64,000 bases of DNA. Origin: Kribbella voronezhensis. Lineage in GTDB: Bacteria > Actinomycetota > Actinomycetes > Propionibacteriales > Kribbellaceae. The DNA is taken from contig NZ_SOCE01000001.1 in the NCBI RefSeq assembly GCF_004365175.1, positions 3,479,403 through 3,543,402 on the forward strand, read 5' to 3'. Numbering within the stretch: the first letter of the stretch is position 1; each line of letters begins with the position of its first letter. This document shows positions 24,632-32,474 of this stretch, in pieces. The notes beneath the pieces are model-generated. The model was not told the DNA's origin. It was given only the letters and a program-made list of their open reading frames with translations, and did no database searches. The position numbers and the translations under genes are program-made.

Positions 24632-25648
24632 GTGAAACCAACGAGGCGGATCGTGGCGGACATCGTCGGCGCGGGCGGGATCGACGGCCTGGCCCGGGTG
24701 ACGAAAGTGCTCACCGCGCTGGAAGCGGAGCGGGCTGAGCTGATCCAGCAGTTGCGCTCGCAGCGGCTGGCGAGCTGGGACGAGATCGGGCAGGCCTGCG
24801 GGATGACGCGCCAAGGCGCGAGCCGGAGGTGGTCCCAGGAGGCGCAGGCGACCTCGTTCGGCGACGCGGCAGCGGCGTACCAACAAGGGCGGCCGCCGTA
24901 CCCGGCCTCGGCGGTCGACTGGCTGGTGCCTGCCAATGAGCACGGCCTGCAGGACTTCGGCGGGAGAGCGGCGAGTCGGAACCGAGTGCCGGAAGCGGTG
25001 AGTGCGGCGCAGCGGACCCGCGTGCTGGATCTGGGGGCCGGGACGGGGAAGTTGAGCCGGTTGCTGGTCGATCGAGGGTTCGAGGTGACTGCGGTCGAGC
25101 CGTTGGCGGAGATGCGCGAGCAGCTCGCCGCGAGCGTGCCGCAGGCGGTCGTGCTGGACGGTACGGCCGAGCAGATTCCCGTGGCGGATGGCAGCTTCGA
25201 TGTAGTCGTAGTGGCTCAGGCCTGGCATTGGTTCGACGCGGCCAAGGCGCTGCGAGAGGCCGCCCGAGTGCTCGTTCCGGGCGGGACGCTGGGCCTGGTG
25301 TGGAACGTTCGCGATCAGAGTGAGCCGTGGGTGGCCGAGCTCGATCGCATCCTGCATCAGCACGGACCACAGGTGATGGACACCCACCCCGACCTGGGCG
25401 CGCCGTTCGAGCAAGCGGAACGGCTGGAGGTCCGCTGGGAACACCAGCTGACCCGAGCCGACCTGCTCGCCATGGTCGCGTCCCGCAGCTACGTCATCAC
25501 CTTGCCCGAGACCGAGCGAACCGAGTTGCTGAACCAGGTCACCGAGCTACTCGACTCACACCTAGACCTGCGCGGACGCAAGCACCTGACGATGCCCTAC
25601 CTCACCCATTGCACCCGCGCCCGCCTGTCCGAGGCGGGCGAGTCGTGA
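24632..25648 (+). CDS. HTH-class I SAM methyltransferase fusion
   Basis: 338 aa. Residues about 1-70 contain an HTH-like segment (LASWDEIGQACGMTRQGASR) after a charged helix. From about residue 75 a UbiE/Methyltransf_11-type domain follows: SAM motif I VLDLGAGTGKLSRLLVDRG, VTAVEPLAEM, post-motif FDVVVVAQAWHWFD and ARVLVPGGTLGLVWNVRD. YHWF/WHWFD-type enzymes methylate small molecules. The fusion suggests a methyltransferase that binds DNA, perhaps its own promoter boxes. The start GTG at 24632 has a poor ribosome-binding site. The stop overlaps the next gene (GTGA). Confidence 0.82.
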   Translation: MKPTRRIVADIVGAGGIDGLARVTKVLTALEAERAELIQQLRSQRLASWDEIGQACGMTRQGASRRWSQEAQATSFGDAAAAYQQGRPPYPASAVDWLVPANEHGLQDFGGRAASRNRVPEAVSAAQRTRVLDLGAGTGKLSRLLVDRGFEVTAVEPLAEMREQLAASVPQAVVLDGTAEQIPVADGSFDVVVVAQAWHWFDAAKALREAARVLVPGGTLGLVWNVRDQSEPWVAELDRILHQHGPQVMDTHPDLGAPFEQAERLEVRWEHQLTRADLLAMVASRSYVITLPETERTELLNQVTELLDSHLDLRGRKHLTMPYLTHCTRARLSEAGES

Positions 25649-26151
25649 TCGTCCGGCGGCTCGGGCGAGAAGACGCCGCGCAGTACCGGCAGTTTCGGTT
25701 GCGAGCGCTGCGGGATTCGCCGAGCGCGTTCACTTCGACATACGAGGAAGAGGTCGAGAAGCCGCTGCAGTTCACGATCGATCGGCTGCTCAGCAGAGGG
25801 CGGCCCAAGGACGTCACGCTCGGCGCACTCGACGAAGACGGCCAACTGCTCGGCATTGCCGGGATGACGATCGAGCCCCGGCGACAGGTGCAGCACAAGG
25901 CGACCCTGTTCGGCATGGCGGTCGCGCCGGCGGCCGCTGGGCGCGGCATCGGCAAGACGCTGGTGACCGCGATCGCCGAGCACGGCGCCACCGAAGGCCT
26001 GCTGCAGATCGGGCTGACGGTTACCGAAGGCAACGAAAGGGCCGAGCGGCTCTACCGTTCGTGCGGCTTCCAGGAGTGGGGGCGGGAGCCCCAAGCCGTG
26101 ATAGTCGGAAGACAGCCGGTGGTGAAGATTCATATGCTGCGGTTCTTATGA
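25645..26151 (+). CDS. GNAT family N-acetyltransferase
   Basis: 168 aa from GTG 25645, which overlaps the methyltransferase stop in a GTGA; in-frame codons upstream belong to another frame of that gene. The acetyl-CoA motif is GMAVAPAAAGRGIGKTLVTA (about 90-109), then LTVTEGNERAERLYRSCGF. The substrate is unknown. It is coupled on both sides: the next gene, a broken hydrolase, begins in its stop (ATGA). Confidence 0.85.
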   Translation: MIVRRLGREDAAQYRQFRLRALRDSPSAFTSTYEEEVEKPLQFTIDRLLSRGRPKDVTLGALDEDGQLLGIAGMTIEPRRQVQHKATLFGMAVAPAAAGRGIGKTLVTAIAEHGATEGLLQIGLTVTEGNERAERLYRSCGFQEWGREPQAVIVGRQPVVKIHMLRFL

Positions 26152-27310
26152 CTTTGATCAGTACGCCGATCACGGCGGAGATGGTCCGGGGCGCACTCGA
26201 GTTGGAGCCGACGGAGTACGGCGTACTGCCGCACCGGTTGCCCGCTCGGGCCCGGGCGCAGAACACCGATGGGCAACTGGCGATGTCAGAGTCCAAGCCG
26301 GCCGGCGTCCGGGTGGTCTTCCGGAGCCGCGCTACTGCGATCGAGCTGGTGACGCGCCCCACCAAGATGGTCTATGCGGGTGCGCCGCCGGTGCCGGACG
26401 GGGTGTACGACCTGGTCGTCGACGGGGTTCTCACCGCACAGGGCAGCGTTGCCGAGGGCAACATTTTGACGCACGACTGGGCTACCGGGTCCTCGGAGCT
26501 GACGCCTGGGCCGACCGGAACCCTGCGGTTCGACGGGTTGTCCGCCGATGACAAGAACATCGAGATCTGGTTGCCGCACACGGAGACGACCGAACTGGTT
26601 GCCTTGCGCACCGACGTACCGGTTGCGGCCGTGCCGGATCAGGGGCGGCGGGTCTGGTTGCATCACGGGAGTTCGATCAGCCATGGCTCGAACGCCGGTA
26701 GTCCTACCGCGACCTGGCCCGTGCTGGCTGCCACGCTCGGCGAGGTGGAGCTGATCAATCTCGGCTTCGGCGGCAGCGCGTTCTGGATCCGTTCACCGCG
26801 CGGGCGATCCGGGACACTCCGGCGGACCTGATCAGCGTGAAACTCGGCATCAACCTGGTCAACACCGACCTGATGCGCCTGCGCGCCTTCGGTCCGGCGG
26901 TGCACGGCTTTCTCGACACGATCCGCGAGGGGCATCCGACGACGCCGCTGCTCGTCATCTCATCCGTCTATTGCCGCATTCACGAGGACACTCCCGGGCC
27001 GGCCGCGCCCGACTTCAGTACCGGCAAGATGCTGTTCCAGGCGACGGGCGATCCGGCCGAGGTCGCCGCGGGGAAGCTGACGCTCACCGTGATCCGAAGC
27101 GAACTCGCCCGCCTCACCGGCGTACGGGCGGCAGAGGACCCCAACCTGTATTACCTCGACGGGCGGGAGCTGTAGGGCGAGGCGGACTACGCCGAGTTGC
27201 CGCTGCCCGACGAACTCCATCCGGACACCGCCGCGCATCGCCGGATCGGTGAGAACTTCGCGGCCCACGCCTTCGCATCCGACGGGCCGTTCGGCGGCAA
27301 GCGGTCGTAG
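26148..27310 (+). pseudogene. SGNH/GDSL-type hydrolase, broken by a frameshift and a stop codon
   Basis: The product would be about 387 aa. It reads normally from ATG 26148 through a beta-rich N-terminal domain and block I (HHGSSISHGS) to LINLGFGGSA, then shifts frame near 26780-26783, as if one base was lost. The other frame continues LDPFTARAIRDTPADLISVK, GINLVNTDLMRLRAFGP (block III) and DPNLYYLDGREL, then meets TAG at 27173-27175. Beyond it the same frame continues GEADYAELPLPDELHPD, with the catalytic D-x-x-H, to a final stop at 27310. All four SGNH blocks survive in pieces, so the damage is recent or a sequencing artefact. Confidence 0.85.
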
Positions 27311-27424
27311 TACGGGGCTGGTCAGGGTTTCTCCCGAGTGGCGGGTTCGGGGGCGGCACGTAGAGTTGAGGGTGCGCCCAGCCTCGAGACCAGGGGTAGG
27401 CGTCCCGAGTTCCGAAGGAGCACT

Positions 27425-28120
27425 GTGGCCGGAGTAGCCAGGTTCGTCGCCAGCAGTCTCGCCCCCGCGGCGCAGCGGTTCGCCCCGCAAGCGGCCGCGG
27501 GTGTCCTTCGTCAGGTGCTGGAAGTCGCCATCGACGGCTATCAGCGGTTCCCCGGCGCCGAAAAGGTCGCCGCCAAGCATCTGGAGAAGAACGGCGACGA
27601 CCCCGAACTCGCCGTCGACACGGTGATCGAGCAGCACATCCGGCTGGCCGGCGTCCAGGGGTTCGTCACCAGCATCGGCGGGCTGATCACACTCCCGGTC
27701 GCGCTCCCGGCGAACCTGACCGGGATCGCGATCGTGCAGGCCCGGATGGTGGCTTCGATCGCCCACCTGCGCAACTACGACCTGGACGATCCGCGGGTCC
27801 GGACCGCGGTGATCACCTGCCTGCTCGGCGAGGACGGCGTCACCGACCGGCTGAAGAAGGAGAGCCTGGTGACCTCGCCGCTCGCGATCGCGACGGCGCC
27901 GGTGTTCGATCCGGAGCTGGATCGGCAGGTGGCCGGCGAGGTCGTCGGCGAACTGATCGCCCGGATCAGCGGCAAGCGGATGGCGCTCACGGTGACCCGG
28001 CGGGTGCCGCTGCTCGGTGGTGCCGTCGGAGCGGGGGTCGACGGCTGGTCGACGTACCGGATCGGTCAGTACGCCGACAAGAGCCTGGTCCGGCGGATTC
28101 CCCGGTCCCTCGAGCAGTGA
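27425..28120 (+). CDS. EcsC family protein
   Basis: 231 aa from GTG 27425, with AAGGAG 5 nt upstream. EcsC-like core: GFVTSIGGLITLPVALPANL, a hydrophobic G/P-rich segment, and QARMVASIAHLRNYDLDDPR followed by the L-G-x-D-G-V motif (CLLGEDGVTDRL). EcsC proteins accompany membrane transport or stress functions in many bacteria, but the biochemical role is unknown. The central segment may insert into or lie on the membrane. The stop overlaps the start of the VOC gene (GTGA), so the two are co-translated. Confidence 0.75.
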   Translation: MAGVARFVASSLAPAAQRFAPQAAAGVLRQVLEVAIDGYQRFPGAEKVAAKHLEKNGDDPELAVDTVIEQHIRLAGVQGFVTSIGGLITLPVALPANLTGIAIVQARMVASIAHLRNYDLDDPRVRTAVITCLLGEDGVTDRLKKESLVTSPLAIATAPVFDPELDRQVAGEVVGELIARISGKRMALTVTRRVPLLGGAVGAGVDGWSTYRIGQYADKSLVRRIPRSLEQ

Positions 28121-28503
28121 TCGCGCCGTTCTGGGGGCCGATGCTCGACTGCCCGGATCCGCAGGCACTGGCCGAGTTCTACCAGCGGATCGGCGGCGGC
28201 ACGATCGCGGTGTCCTCGGAGAACTTCGTCGAACTCCGCTGCGACGGGGTCAGCCTGGGCTTCCAGCGGGACCTCAACTACCGGGCGACCACCTGGCCGG
28301 ACGCGCGGGTCCCCCAGCAGTGCCACCTCGACTTCAAGACCGCCGACCTCGACACCGCCGAGGCTCAGTCGCTCGCGGCCGGCGCGACGAAGTCCGCAGT
28401 ACAGCCGCACCCGTCGGCCTTCCGCGTCCTGCTCGACCCGGCCGGCCACCCTTTCTGCCTCTCCACCTGGGGCACCGAAGCAGGACCACCGCAATCCCGG
28501 TGA
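28117..28503 (+). CDS. VOC (glyoxalase/bleomycin-resistance) superfamily protein
   Basis: 128 aa with the paired beta-alpha-beta-beta-beta layout: CPDPQALAEFYQRIGG at the start and QCHLDFKTADLDTAEAQSLA, then LDPAGHPFCLSTW at the end. This is the glyoxalase-like (DUF/Glyoxalase_6) form common in actinobacteria. The substrate is unknown. Its GTG start overlaps the stop of the EcsC-family gene. Confidence 0.85.
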   Translation: MIAPFWGPMLDCPDPQALAEFYQRIGGGTIAVSSENFVELRCDGVSLGFQRDLNYRATTWPDARVPQQCHLDFKTADLDTAEAQSLAAGATKSAVQPHPSAFRVLLDPAGHPFCLSTWGTEAGPPQSR

Positions 28504-28525
28504 CGTCTGCAGCTGGCCTTGCGGC

Positions 28526-29362
28526 TCAGAGCTCAGCCGGCTGGAGCGAGCGGCGGGAGAGGGGCAGGCGTTCGCGAGTGGCTTCGTCGGACGGGGTCTC
28601 GACGAACAGAACCAGGTCAGGGTGGGCCGGGACGGCGAACTCGGTGACGGTGAGGTGGAGTTCACCAGCGAGCGGGTGGACCACATGGCGCGGGCGCGGG
28701 GTGCAGTCGGCGACCTCGTGCCGCGCCCAGAGCTCGGCGAATTCCGGGCTCAACTTGCGCAGCCGAGCCAGGTCCTCCTCCCAGTCGGGGTCGCCGATGT
28801 GTTCGCTGTACGCCGAACGCAGGCGCGCCACCAGGTACGGAACTTCGTCGTCGTAGTTCAGCAACCGCTTGCGGGCCAGCGGTTCGGTGACGATGCACCA
28901 GAGCAGGTTCTTGTGCACGCAAGGCAGCGTGTGCCAGTCGTGGAAGAGATCTCTGAACGCCTGGTTCGGCATCACGATGTCGAAGCGGGTGTTGGTGATC
29001 ACCGCGGGTAGCGGATCGAGGGCGTTCAGGATCTCCGTCAGCACCGGCTCGACGGCGCAGACGCCGCGCTTCGGCCGCACCGGCGTCGCCTCAGCGAGTC
29101 GATACAGGTGCGCGCGCTCGGGATCGGTCAGCCGCAGCGTCCCGGCGACCGCGTCGAGGACCTGGCCGCTCACGTTGATCGGGCGGCCCTGCTCGAGCCA
29201 GGTGTACCACGTCACACCGACGCCGGCGAGCTGGGCGAGCTCCTCGCGCCGGAGTCCCGGCGTACGACGTCGTCCGCCCGGGGGCAGGCCGACCTCCTCA
29301 GGGGTCACCTGCGCCCGGCGGGCCTTGAGGAAGCTGCCCAGCTCGGCGCGGCGAGTGCTCAC
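28526..29362 (-). CDS. XRE-family regulator with MmyB-type ligand domain
   Basis: 278 aa. The N-terminal HTH (LGSFLKARRAQVTPEEVGLP, then RTPGLRREELAQLAGVGVTW and YTWLEQGR) is the standard start of MmyB-type regulators. The C-terminal PAS-like MmyB domain (about 105-270) carries VITNTRFDIVMPNQAFRDLF and DPDWEEDLARLRKLSPEFAE. Members often control an adjacent short-chain dehydrogenase or similar enzyme. Here the upstream neighbour on the same strand is HMG-CoA lyase (61-bp gap). Confidence 0.88.
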   Translation of the reverse strand: MSTRRAELGSFLKARRAQVTPEEVGLPPGGRRRTPGLRREELAQLAGVGVTWYTWLEQGRPINVSGQVLDAVAGTLRLTDPERAHLYRLAEATPVRPKRGVCAVEPVLTEILNALDPLPAVITNTRFDIVMPNQAFRDLFHDWHTLPCVHKNLLWCIVTEPLARKRLLNYDDEVPYLVARLRSAYSEHIGDPDWEEDLARLRKLSPEFAELWARHEVADCTPRPRHVVHPLAGELHLTVTEFAVPAHPDLVLFVETPSDEATRERLPLSRRSLQPAEL

Positions 29363-29423
29363 CGGATCATCGTGACAGGCGGCACGGACACTTTCCTCCG
29401 AATTCCCTGGACCCAGCGCCGGC

Positions 29424-30350
29424 TCAGCCGGCGAGGGCCTGGACTACTCGGCTGGCGGACGGTTTGCCGAGTTGCTCGGCCATCCAGGTGCTGGTGCTGA
29501 CGAGCTTCTCGAGGTCGACGCCGGTCTCGATGCCGAGGCCGTCGAGTTGCCAGACGAGGTCCTCGGTCGCGAGATTGCCGGTCGCGCTCTCGGCGTACGG
29601 GCAACCGCCGAGGCCACCGGCCGAGCTGTCGACTGTGGTGACGCCCTCGCGCAGAGCGGTCAGGGTGTTGGCGAGGGCCTGGCCGTAGGTGTCGTGGAAG
29701 TGCACGGCCAGCTTGTCGACGCCGACTCCTGCCTGGCCGAACGACTCGATCAGGCTGATCACCTGGCCGGGAGTGGCGACGCCGATCGTGTCGCCCAGGG
29801 AGAGTTCGTGGCAGCCGAGTTCGACGAGGCGCGCGCCGACCTTCACGACCTGGTCGACCGGTACATCGCCCTCCCACGGATCCCCGTAGCACATCGAGAC
29901 GTAGCCGCGGATGCTCAATCCCGCGGCGAGCGCGCGCTCGACCGTCGGGGTGAACATCGCGAACTGGTCGTCCAGCGTGGAGTTCAGGTTCTTGGCCGCG
30001 AACGTCTCGGTGGCGCTGGCGAAGATCGCGATCTCCCGTACGCCGGCGGCCAGCGCGCGGTCGAGACCGCGTTCGTTGGGCACCAGGACAGGAGCCCGTA
30101 CTGCGGCGGGCAGGTCGAGCTGGTCGAGAAGCTCCGCGGCGTCGGCGAGCTGGGGAACCCACTTGGGGTGGACGAAGCTGGTGGTCTCGACGGTGGTCAG
30201 GCCGGCCTCGACCAGCCGGCGGATGAACTCCGCCTTCACCGCGACATCCACGATCGCCGACTCGTTCTGCAGGCCGTCGCGCGGACCGACCTCGTAGATC
30301 GTCACCCGCTCGGGAAGTCCCTCGGCCCGAACCTGCTGCGGTCTGCGCAC
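29424..30350 (-). CDS. Hydroxymethylglutaryl-CoA lyase
   Basis: 308 aa from GTG 30350, which has GGAGG about 6 nt upstream; the frame runs open far beyond but only this start fits the family length. HMGL-like TIM barrel with YEVGPRDGLQNE at the N-terminus, TSFVHPKWVPQLADA, LGDTIGVATPGQV, HFHDTYGQALANTL with the metal ligands, and the active-site loop GGLGGCPYAESATGN with the catalytic Cys. It splits HMG-CoA to acetoacetate and acetyl-CoA in leucine breakdown. No other leucine-degradation gene is adjacent. Confidence 0.9.
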   Translation of the reverse strand: MRRPQQVRAEGLPERVTIYEVGPRDGLQNESAIVDVAVKAEFIRRLVEAGLTTVETTSFVHPKWVPQLADAAELLDQLDLPAAVRAPVLVPNERGLDRALAAGVREIAIFASATETFAAKNLNSTLDDQFAMFTPTVERALAAGLSIRGYVSMCYGDPWEGDVPVDQVVKVGARLVELGCHELSLGDTIGVATPGQVISLIESFGQAGVGVDKLAVHFHDTYGQALANTLTALREGVTTVDSSAGGLGGCPYAESATGNLATEDLVWQLDGLGIETGVDLEKLVSTSTWMAEQLGKPSASRVVQALAG

Positions 30351-30428
30351 CTTCAGCCTCCGTCTCGACCCGCTTCGTGGGCGGGCACTCGCCGCCTGCG
30401 GGAGGGTTCTCCTCCAGAATGGCGGGTG

Positions 30429-31073
30429 ATGACAACTCTGGCTGACATTCTGCGCGGGATCGAAGGTGGGACGTTCCCCACCCCCGATCTCGAGGTCGAG
30501 GTGGTACCGGCGCCGTCCGAGCGGGAGGCCTGCGTGGTCGCCTTCACCGCGCACATCGTCGTGGCCGCGGACGTGACTGCGGAGTGGGTCGCCGACCGCG
30601 TTCCGGCCGGCGATCTCTCGGCGCCGCTCAACCCGCCGTTCCTGTTCGCGCTCGAGCAACTGACCGGCCGACGGGTGAACGCGATCGACGCGATGCTGCT
30701 CGCGCCGGCGCTGGCCGACGCCGCCGAGCGAGCGATTGCTGTCGACGGCTTGACCGAGTTCACCGACCAGACGCATCCGCGGATCGAGCGCGCGTGGCGG
30801 TACCGGGACGGCGTACGGGCTTATGCCGATCCGTACGGCGGACTGGTGGTGATCGGGAACGGTCTGGCCGGACGGCTCGAGTGTGCGCTGGAGGTGCCCG
30901 AGCGAGCGCGCGGTAAGGGCCACGGTCGTCGGCTCGCCCGCGCGGCCCGGGCGCTGATCCCCGCCGACGCGCACATCTGGGCCCAGGTCAGCCCCGGCAA
31001 CGCCGCCTCCCTGCGCACCTTCCTCGCCGCCGGCTACACCCCCGTAGGCTCCGAAGCCCTCCTCACCAGCTGA
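30429..31073 (+). CDS. GNAT family N-acetyltransferase
   Basis: 214 aa from ATG 30429 (GTG 30426 is also possible). The N-terminal half resembles no family I recognise. The C-terminal half has the GNAT core: ALEVPERARGKGHGRRLARA (acetyl-CoA loop R-G-K-G-x-G) and AQVSPGNAASLRTFLAAGYTPVG. It is divergent from HMG-CoA lyase. Its last codons form one arm of a 12-bp inverted repeat shared with the convergent phosphoesterase gene. Confidence 0.75.
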   Translation: MTTLADILRGIEGGTFPTPDLEVEVVPAPSEREACVVAFTAHIVVAADVTAEWVADRVPAGDLSAPLNPPFLFALEQLTGRRVNAIDAMLLAPALADAAERAIAVDGLTEFTDQTHPRIERAWRYRDGVRAYADPYGGLVVIGNGLAGRLECALEVPERARGKGHGRRLARAARALIPADAHIWAQVSPGNAASLRTFLAAGYTPVGSEALLTS

Positions 31074-31118
31074 CAATTTCCTGTACTGCGGTGAGCGCGT
31101 CGCCGGTTGTCAGCTGGT
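31065..31118. terminator. Inverted repeat joining two convergent gene ends
   Basis: ACCAGCTGACAA (31065-31076) and its exact complement TTGTCAGCTGGT (31107-31118) enclose 30 bp. Each arm contains the stop codon of one convergent gene (acetyltransferase and phosphoesterase), so both proteins end in T-S. It can fold in both transcripts as a terminator. Confidence 0.6.
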
Positions 31119-31901
31119 CGGGCTGCGGCGGTGGTAGGTGGGTGGGGTATTGGCGTAGAGGTCGCCTCGGTAGATGCCGTGGATGATCTCGGATTCGTAG
31201 CCGGCGAGTTCGGGCATGCCGAGGGTGCGGGCGATCTCGAGTTCGGCGGCGGCGTCGTACGGGACGCGGACGAACTGGATCGAGAAGGGTGCCTCGTCGA
31301 GGGAGTCGGGGATGCCTTCGAGGATCACGTAGACGGGGGTCGGGTCGCTCATGCTGTTGCCGACGCTGCCGGTGTTGAACAGGACCCGGCGGTCGAGGTC
31401 GGCCTCGTAGAACGGGTCGTGGGTATCGCCGTACCCGACGACCGTGGGCGTCGGGCCGTCGCCGGTGGCGGGAGTGTTCTCGAACATGCCGAGGTACTCC
31501 TGCTCGTCATGGTCGAACCGGACCCGCCGGTGGACCGAGGTGGCGGACGCGTGGAACAGGCGGATGCGGCGACCGCTCAGGACGAAGTCGTGGCTGAACG
31601 GGAGGTCGCGGAGCCACTTCCACTGGTCCTCGCGGAGCTCGTTCTTCCACCAGCGCAGGCTGTCGTTGTCGATCTCCCGGTCGGGGTCGGGCAGGAAGTC
31701 GTCCCAGTTGCCGAGGATGTTCACCTCACACAGCTCCCGGCAGCGGTCCACCACCGCTCGCCCGCGAGGTCCCTTGCCGACGTAGTCGCCGAGGTTGAAG
31801 ATCCTGGTGATCCCGCGCGCCTCGATGTCGGCGAGCACCGCCTCCAAGGCCGACAGGTTCCCGTGCACATCCGAAATCAGCGCGATCCGCTCCAGCCTCA
31901 T
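31110..31901 (-). CDS. Calcineurin-like metallophosphoesterase
   Basis: 263 aa from ATG 31901 (GTG 31904 is one codon earlier). Metal-site motifs: ALISDVHGNLSALEAVL, NLGDYVGKGP, NILGNWDD, LFHASATSVH, GYGDTHDPF and NTGSVGNS. The YfcE/DUF2437-like form acts on phosphodiesters or phosphomonoesters in the cytoplasm; the substrate is unknown. It follows the SnoaL-like gene on the same strand but is separated from it by a strong hairpin. Confidence 0.85.
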   Translation of the reverse strand: MRLERIALISDVHGNLSALEAVLADIEARGITRIFNLGDYVGKGPRGRAVVDRCRELCEVNILGNWDDFLPDPDREIDNDSLRWWKNELREDQWKWLRDLPFSHDFVLSGRRIRLFHASATSVHRRVRFDHDEQEYLGMFENTPATGDGPTPTVVGYGDTHDPFYEADLDRRVLFNTGSVGNSMSDPTPVYVILEGIPDSLDEAPFSIQFVRVPYDAAAELEIARTLGMPELAGYESEIIHGIYRGDLYANTPPTYHRRSPTS

Positions 31902-31944
31902 CACCCCATCATCCGTCCACGTGGTTCCACTGTGCAGCCGGCCC

Positions 31945-31976
31945 GTCCGCCTCTGCCACTTGTTGCAGAGGCGGAC
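31945..31976 (-). terminator. Hairpin terminator after the SnoaL-like gene
   Basis: GTCCGCCTCTGC and its perfect complement GCAGAGGCGGAC enclose an 8-nt loop. It starts 10 bp beyond the stop codon of the SnoaL-like gene and should isolate it from the phosphoesterase gene downstream. Confidence 0.8.
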
Positions 31977-31985
31977 GACGGCCGG

Positions 31986-32411
31986 TCAGTCGGTCTGTGG
32001 CCAGGGCCAGCCGAGCTGGAAGAAGAGGCCGAGGCGGTCACTCACCGCCCGGATCTCGGAGATCTTGCCTTCGGTCAGGGTGAGGATCCAGATCGCCTCG
32101 TTCTCGAAGCTCCGGCCGGTCGGCTCGGGCATGCGAACGTGGGTCCCGCTGTGAACGCCCCGCTGGATCACCCGGGCGACCACCTGGTCGCCCTCGCCGA
32201 TCAACTCCTCCACCTGGACCGTGAGGGGGTCGAACGCGGCCAACTGCAGACGGAGTCCCTCGAACGCCGCACCGGGCTCGTCTGCCTCGCCGTGAATGAT
32301 CTTGTTGTGGTCCACGACGTCCTGCGCCAGGAACTGCGGCAGGTCTTCGACCCGACGGTCGCTGACCGCCTCGAAGAACCCCAGGACCGCCTTCTTGTTG
32401 TCGTCGATCAC
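31986..32411 (-). CDS. SnoaL-like (NTF2-fold) protein
   Basis: 141 aa from GTG 32411, with GGGAG close upstream. The NTF2-like motifs of the SnoaL/ester-cyclase family are present: AVLGFFEAVSDRRVEDLPQF, LAQDVVDHNKII, VARVIQRGVHSGTH and the C-terminal IRAVSDRLGLFFQLGW. Members are either small hydrolases/cyclases of secondary metabolism or ligand binders. No biosynthetic partner lies nearby. It ends at a strong hairpin. Confidence 0.82.
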   Translation of the reverse strand: MIDDNKKAVLGFFEAVSDRRVEDLPQFLAQDVVDHNKIIHGEADEPGAAFEGLRLQLAAFDPLTVQVEELIGEGDQVVARVIQRGVHSGTHVRMPEPTGRSFENEAIWILTLTEGKISEIRAVSDRLGLFFQLGWPWPQTD

Positions 32412-32429
32412 GATGCTCCCACCCCTGTC

Positions 32430-32473
32430 TGAGCCAATTTGCCGGCCGCAAGATTAGCTCGACCGGTGGCTCA
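32430..32473 (-). terminator. Weak hairpin after the TrbL-like gene
   Basis: TGAGCCA (32430-32436) and TGGCTCA (32467-32473) pair, with an inner CCGG/CCGG pair. It lies immediately beyond the stop of the TrbL-like gene and just upstream of the SnoaL-like gene, so it may end transcription of the two-gene membrane module. Confidence 0.4.
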
Positions 32474-32474
32474 A

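Noticed and set aside
29417..29433. CGCCGGCT-C-AGCCGGCG palindrome at the end of HMG-CoA lyase
   Set aside because: A perfect dyad, but it overlaps the stop codon and lies in a same-strand gap; too little to call it a terminator or operator.
29424..31076. 550-aa frame for HMG-CoA lyase
   Set aside because: It extends about 240 codons across the divergent acetyltransferase gene; family length and the GGAGG site support GTG 30350.
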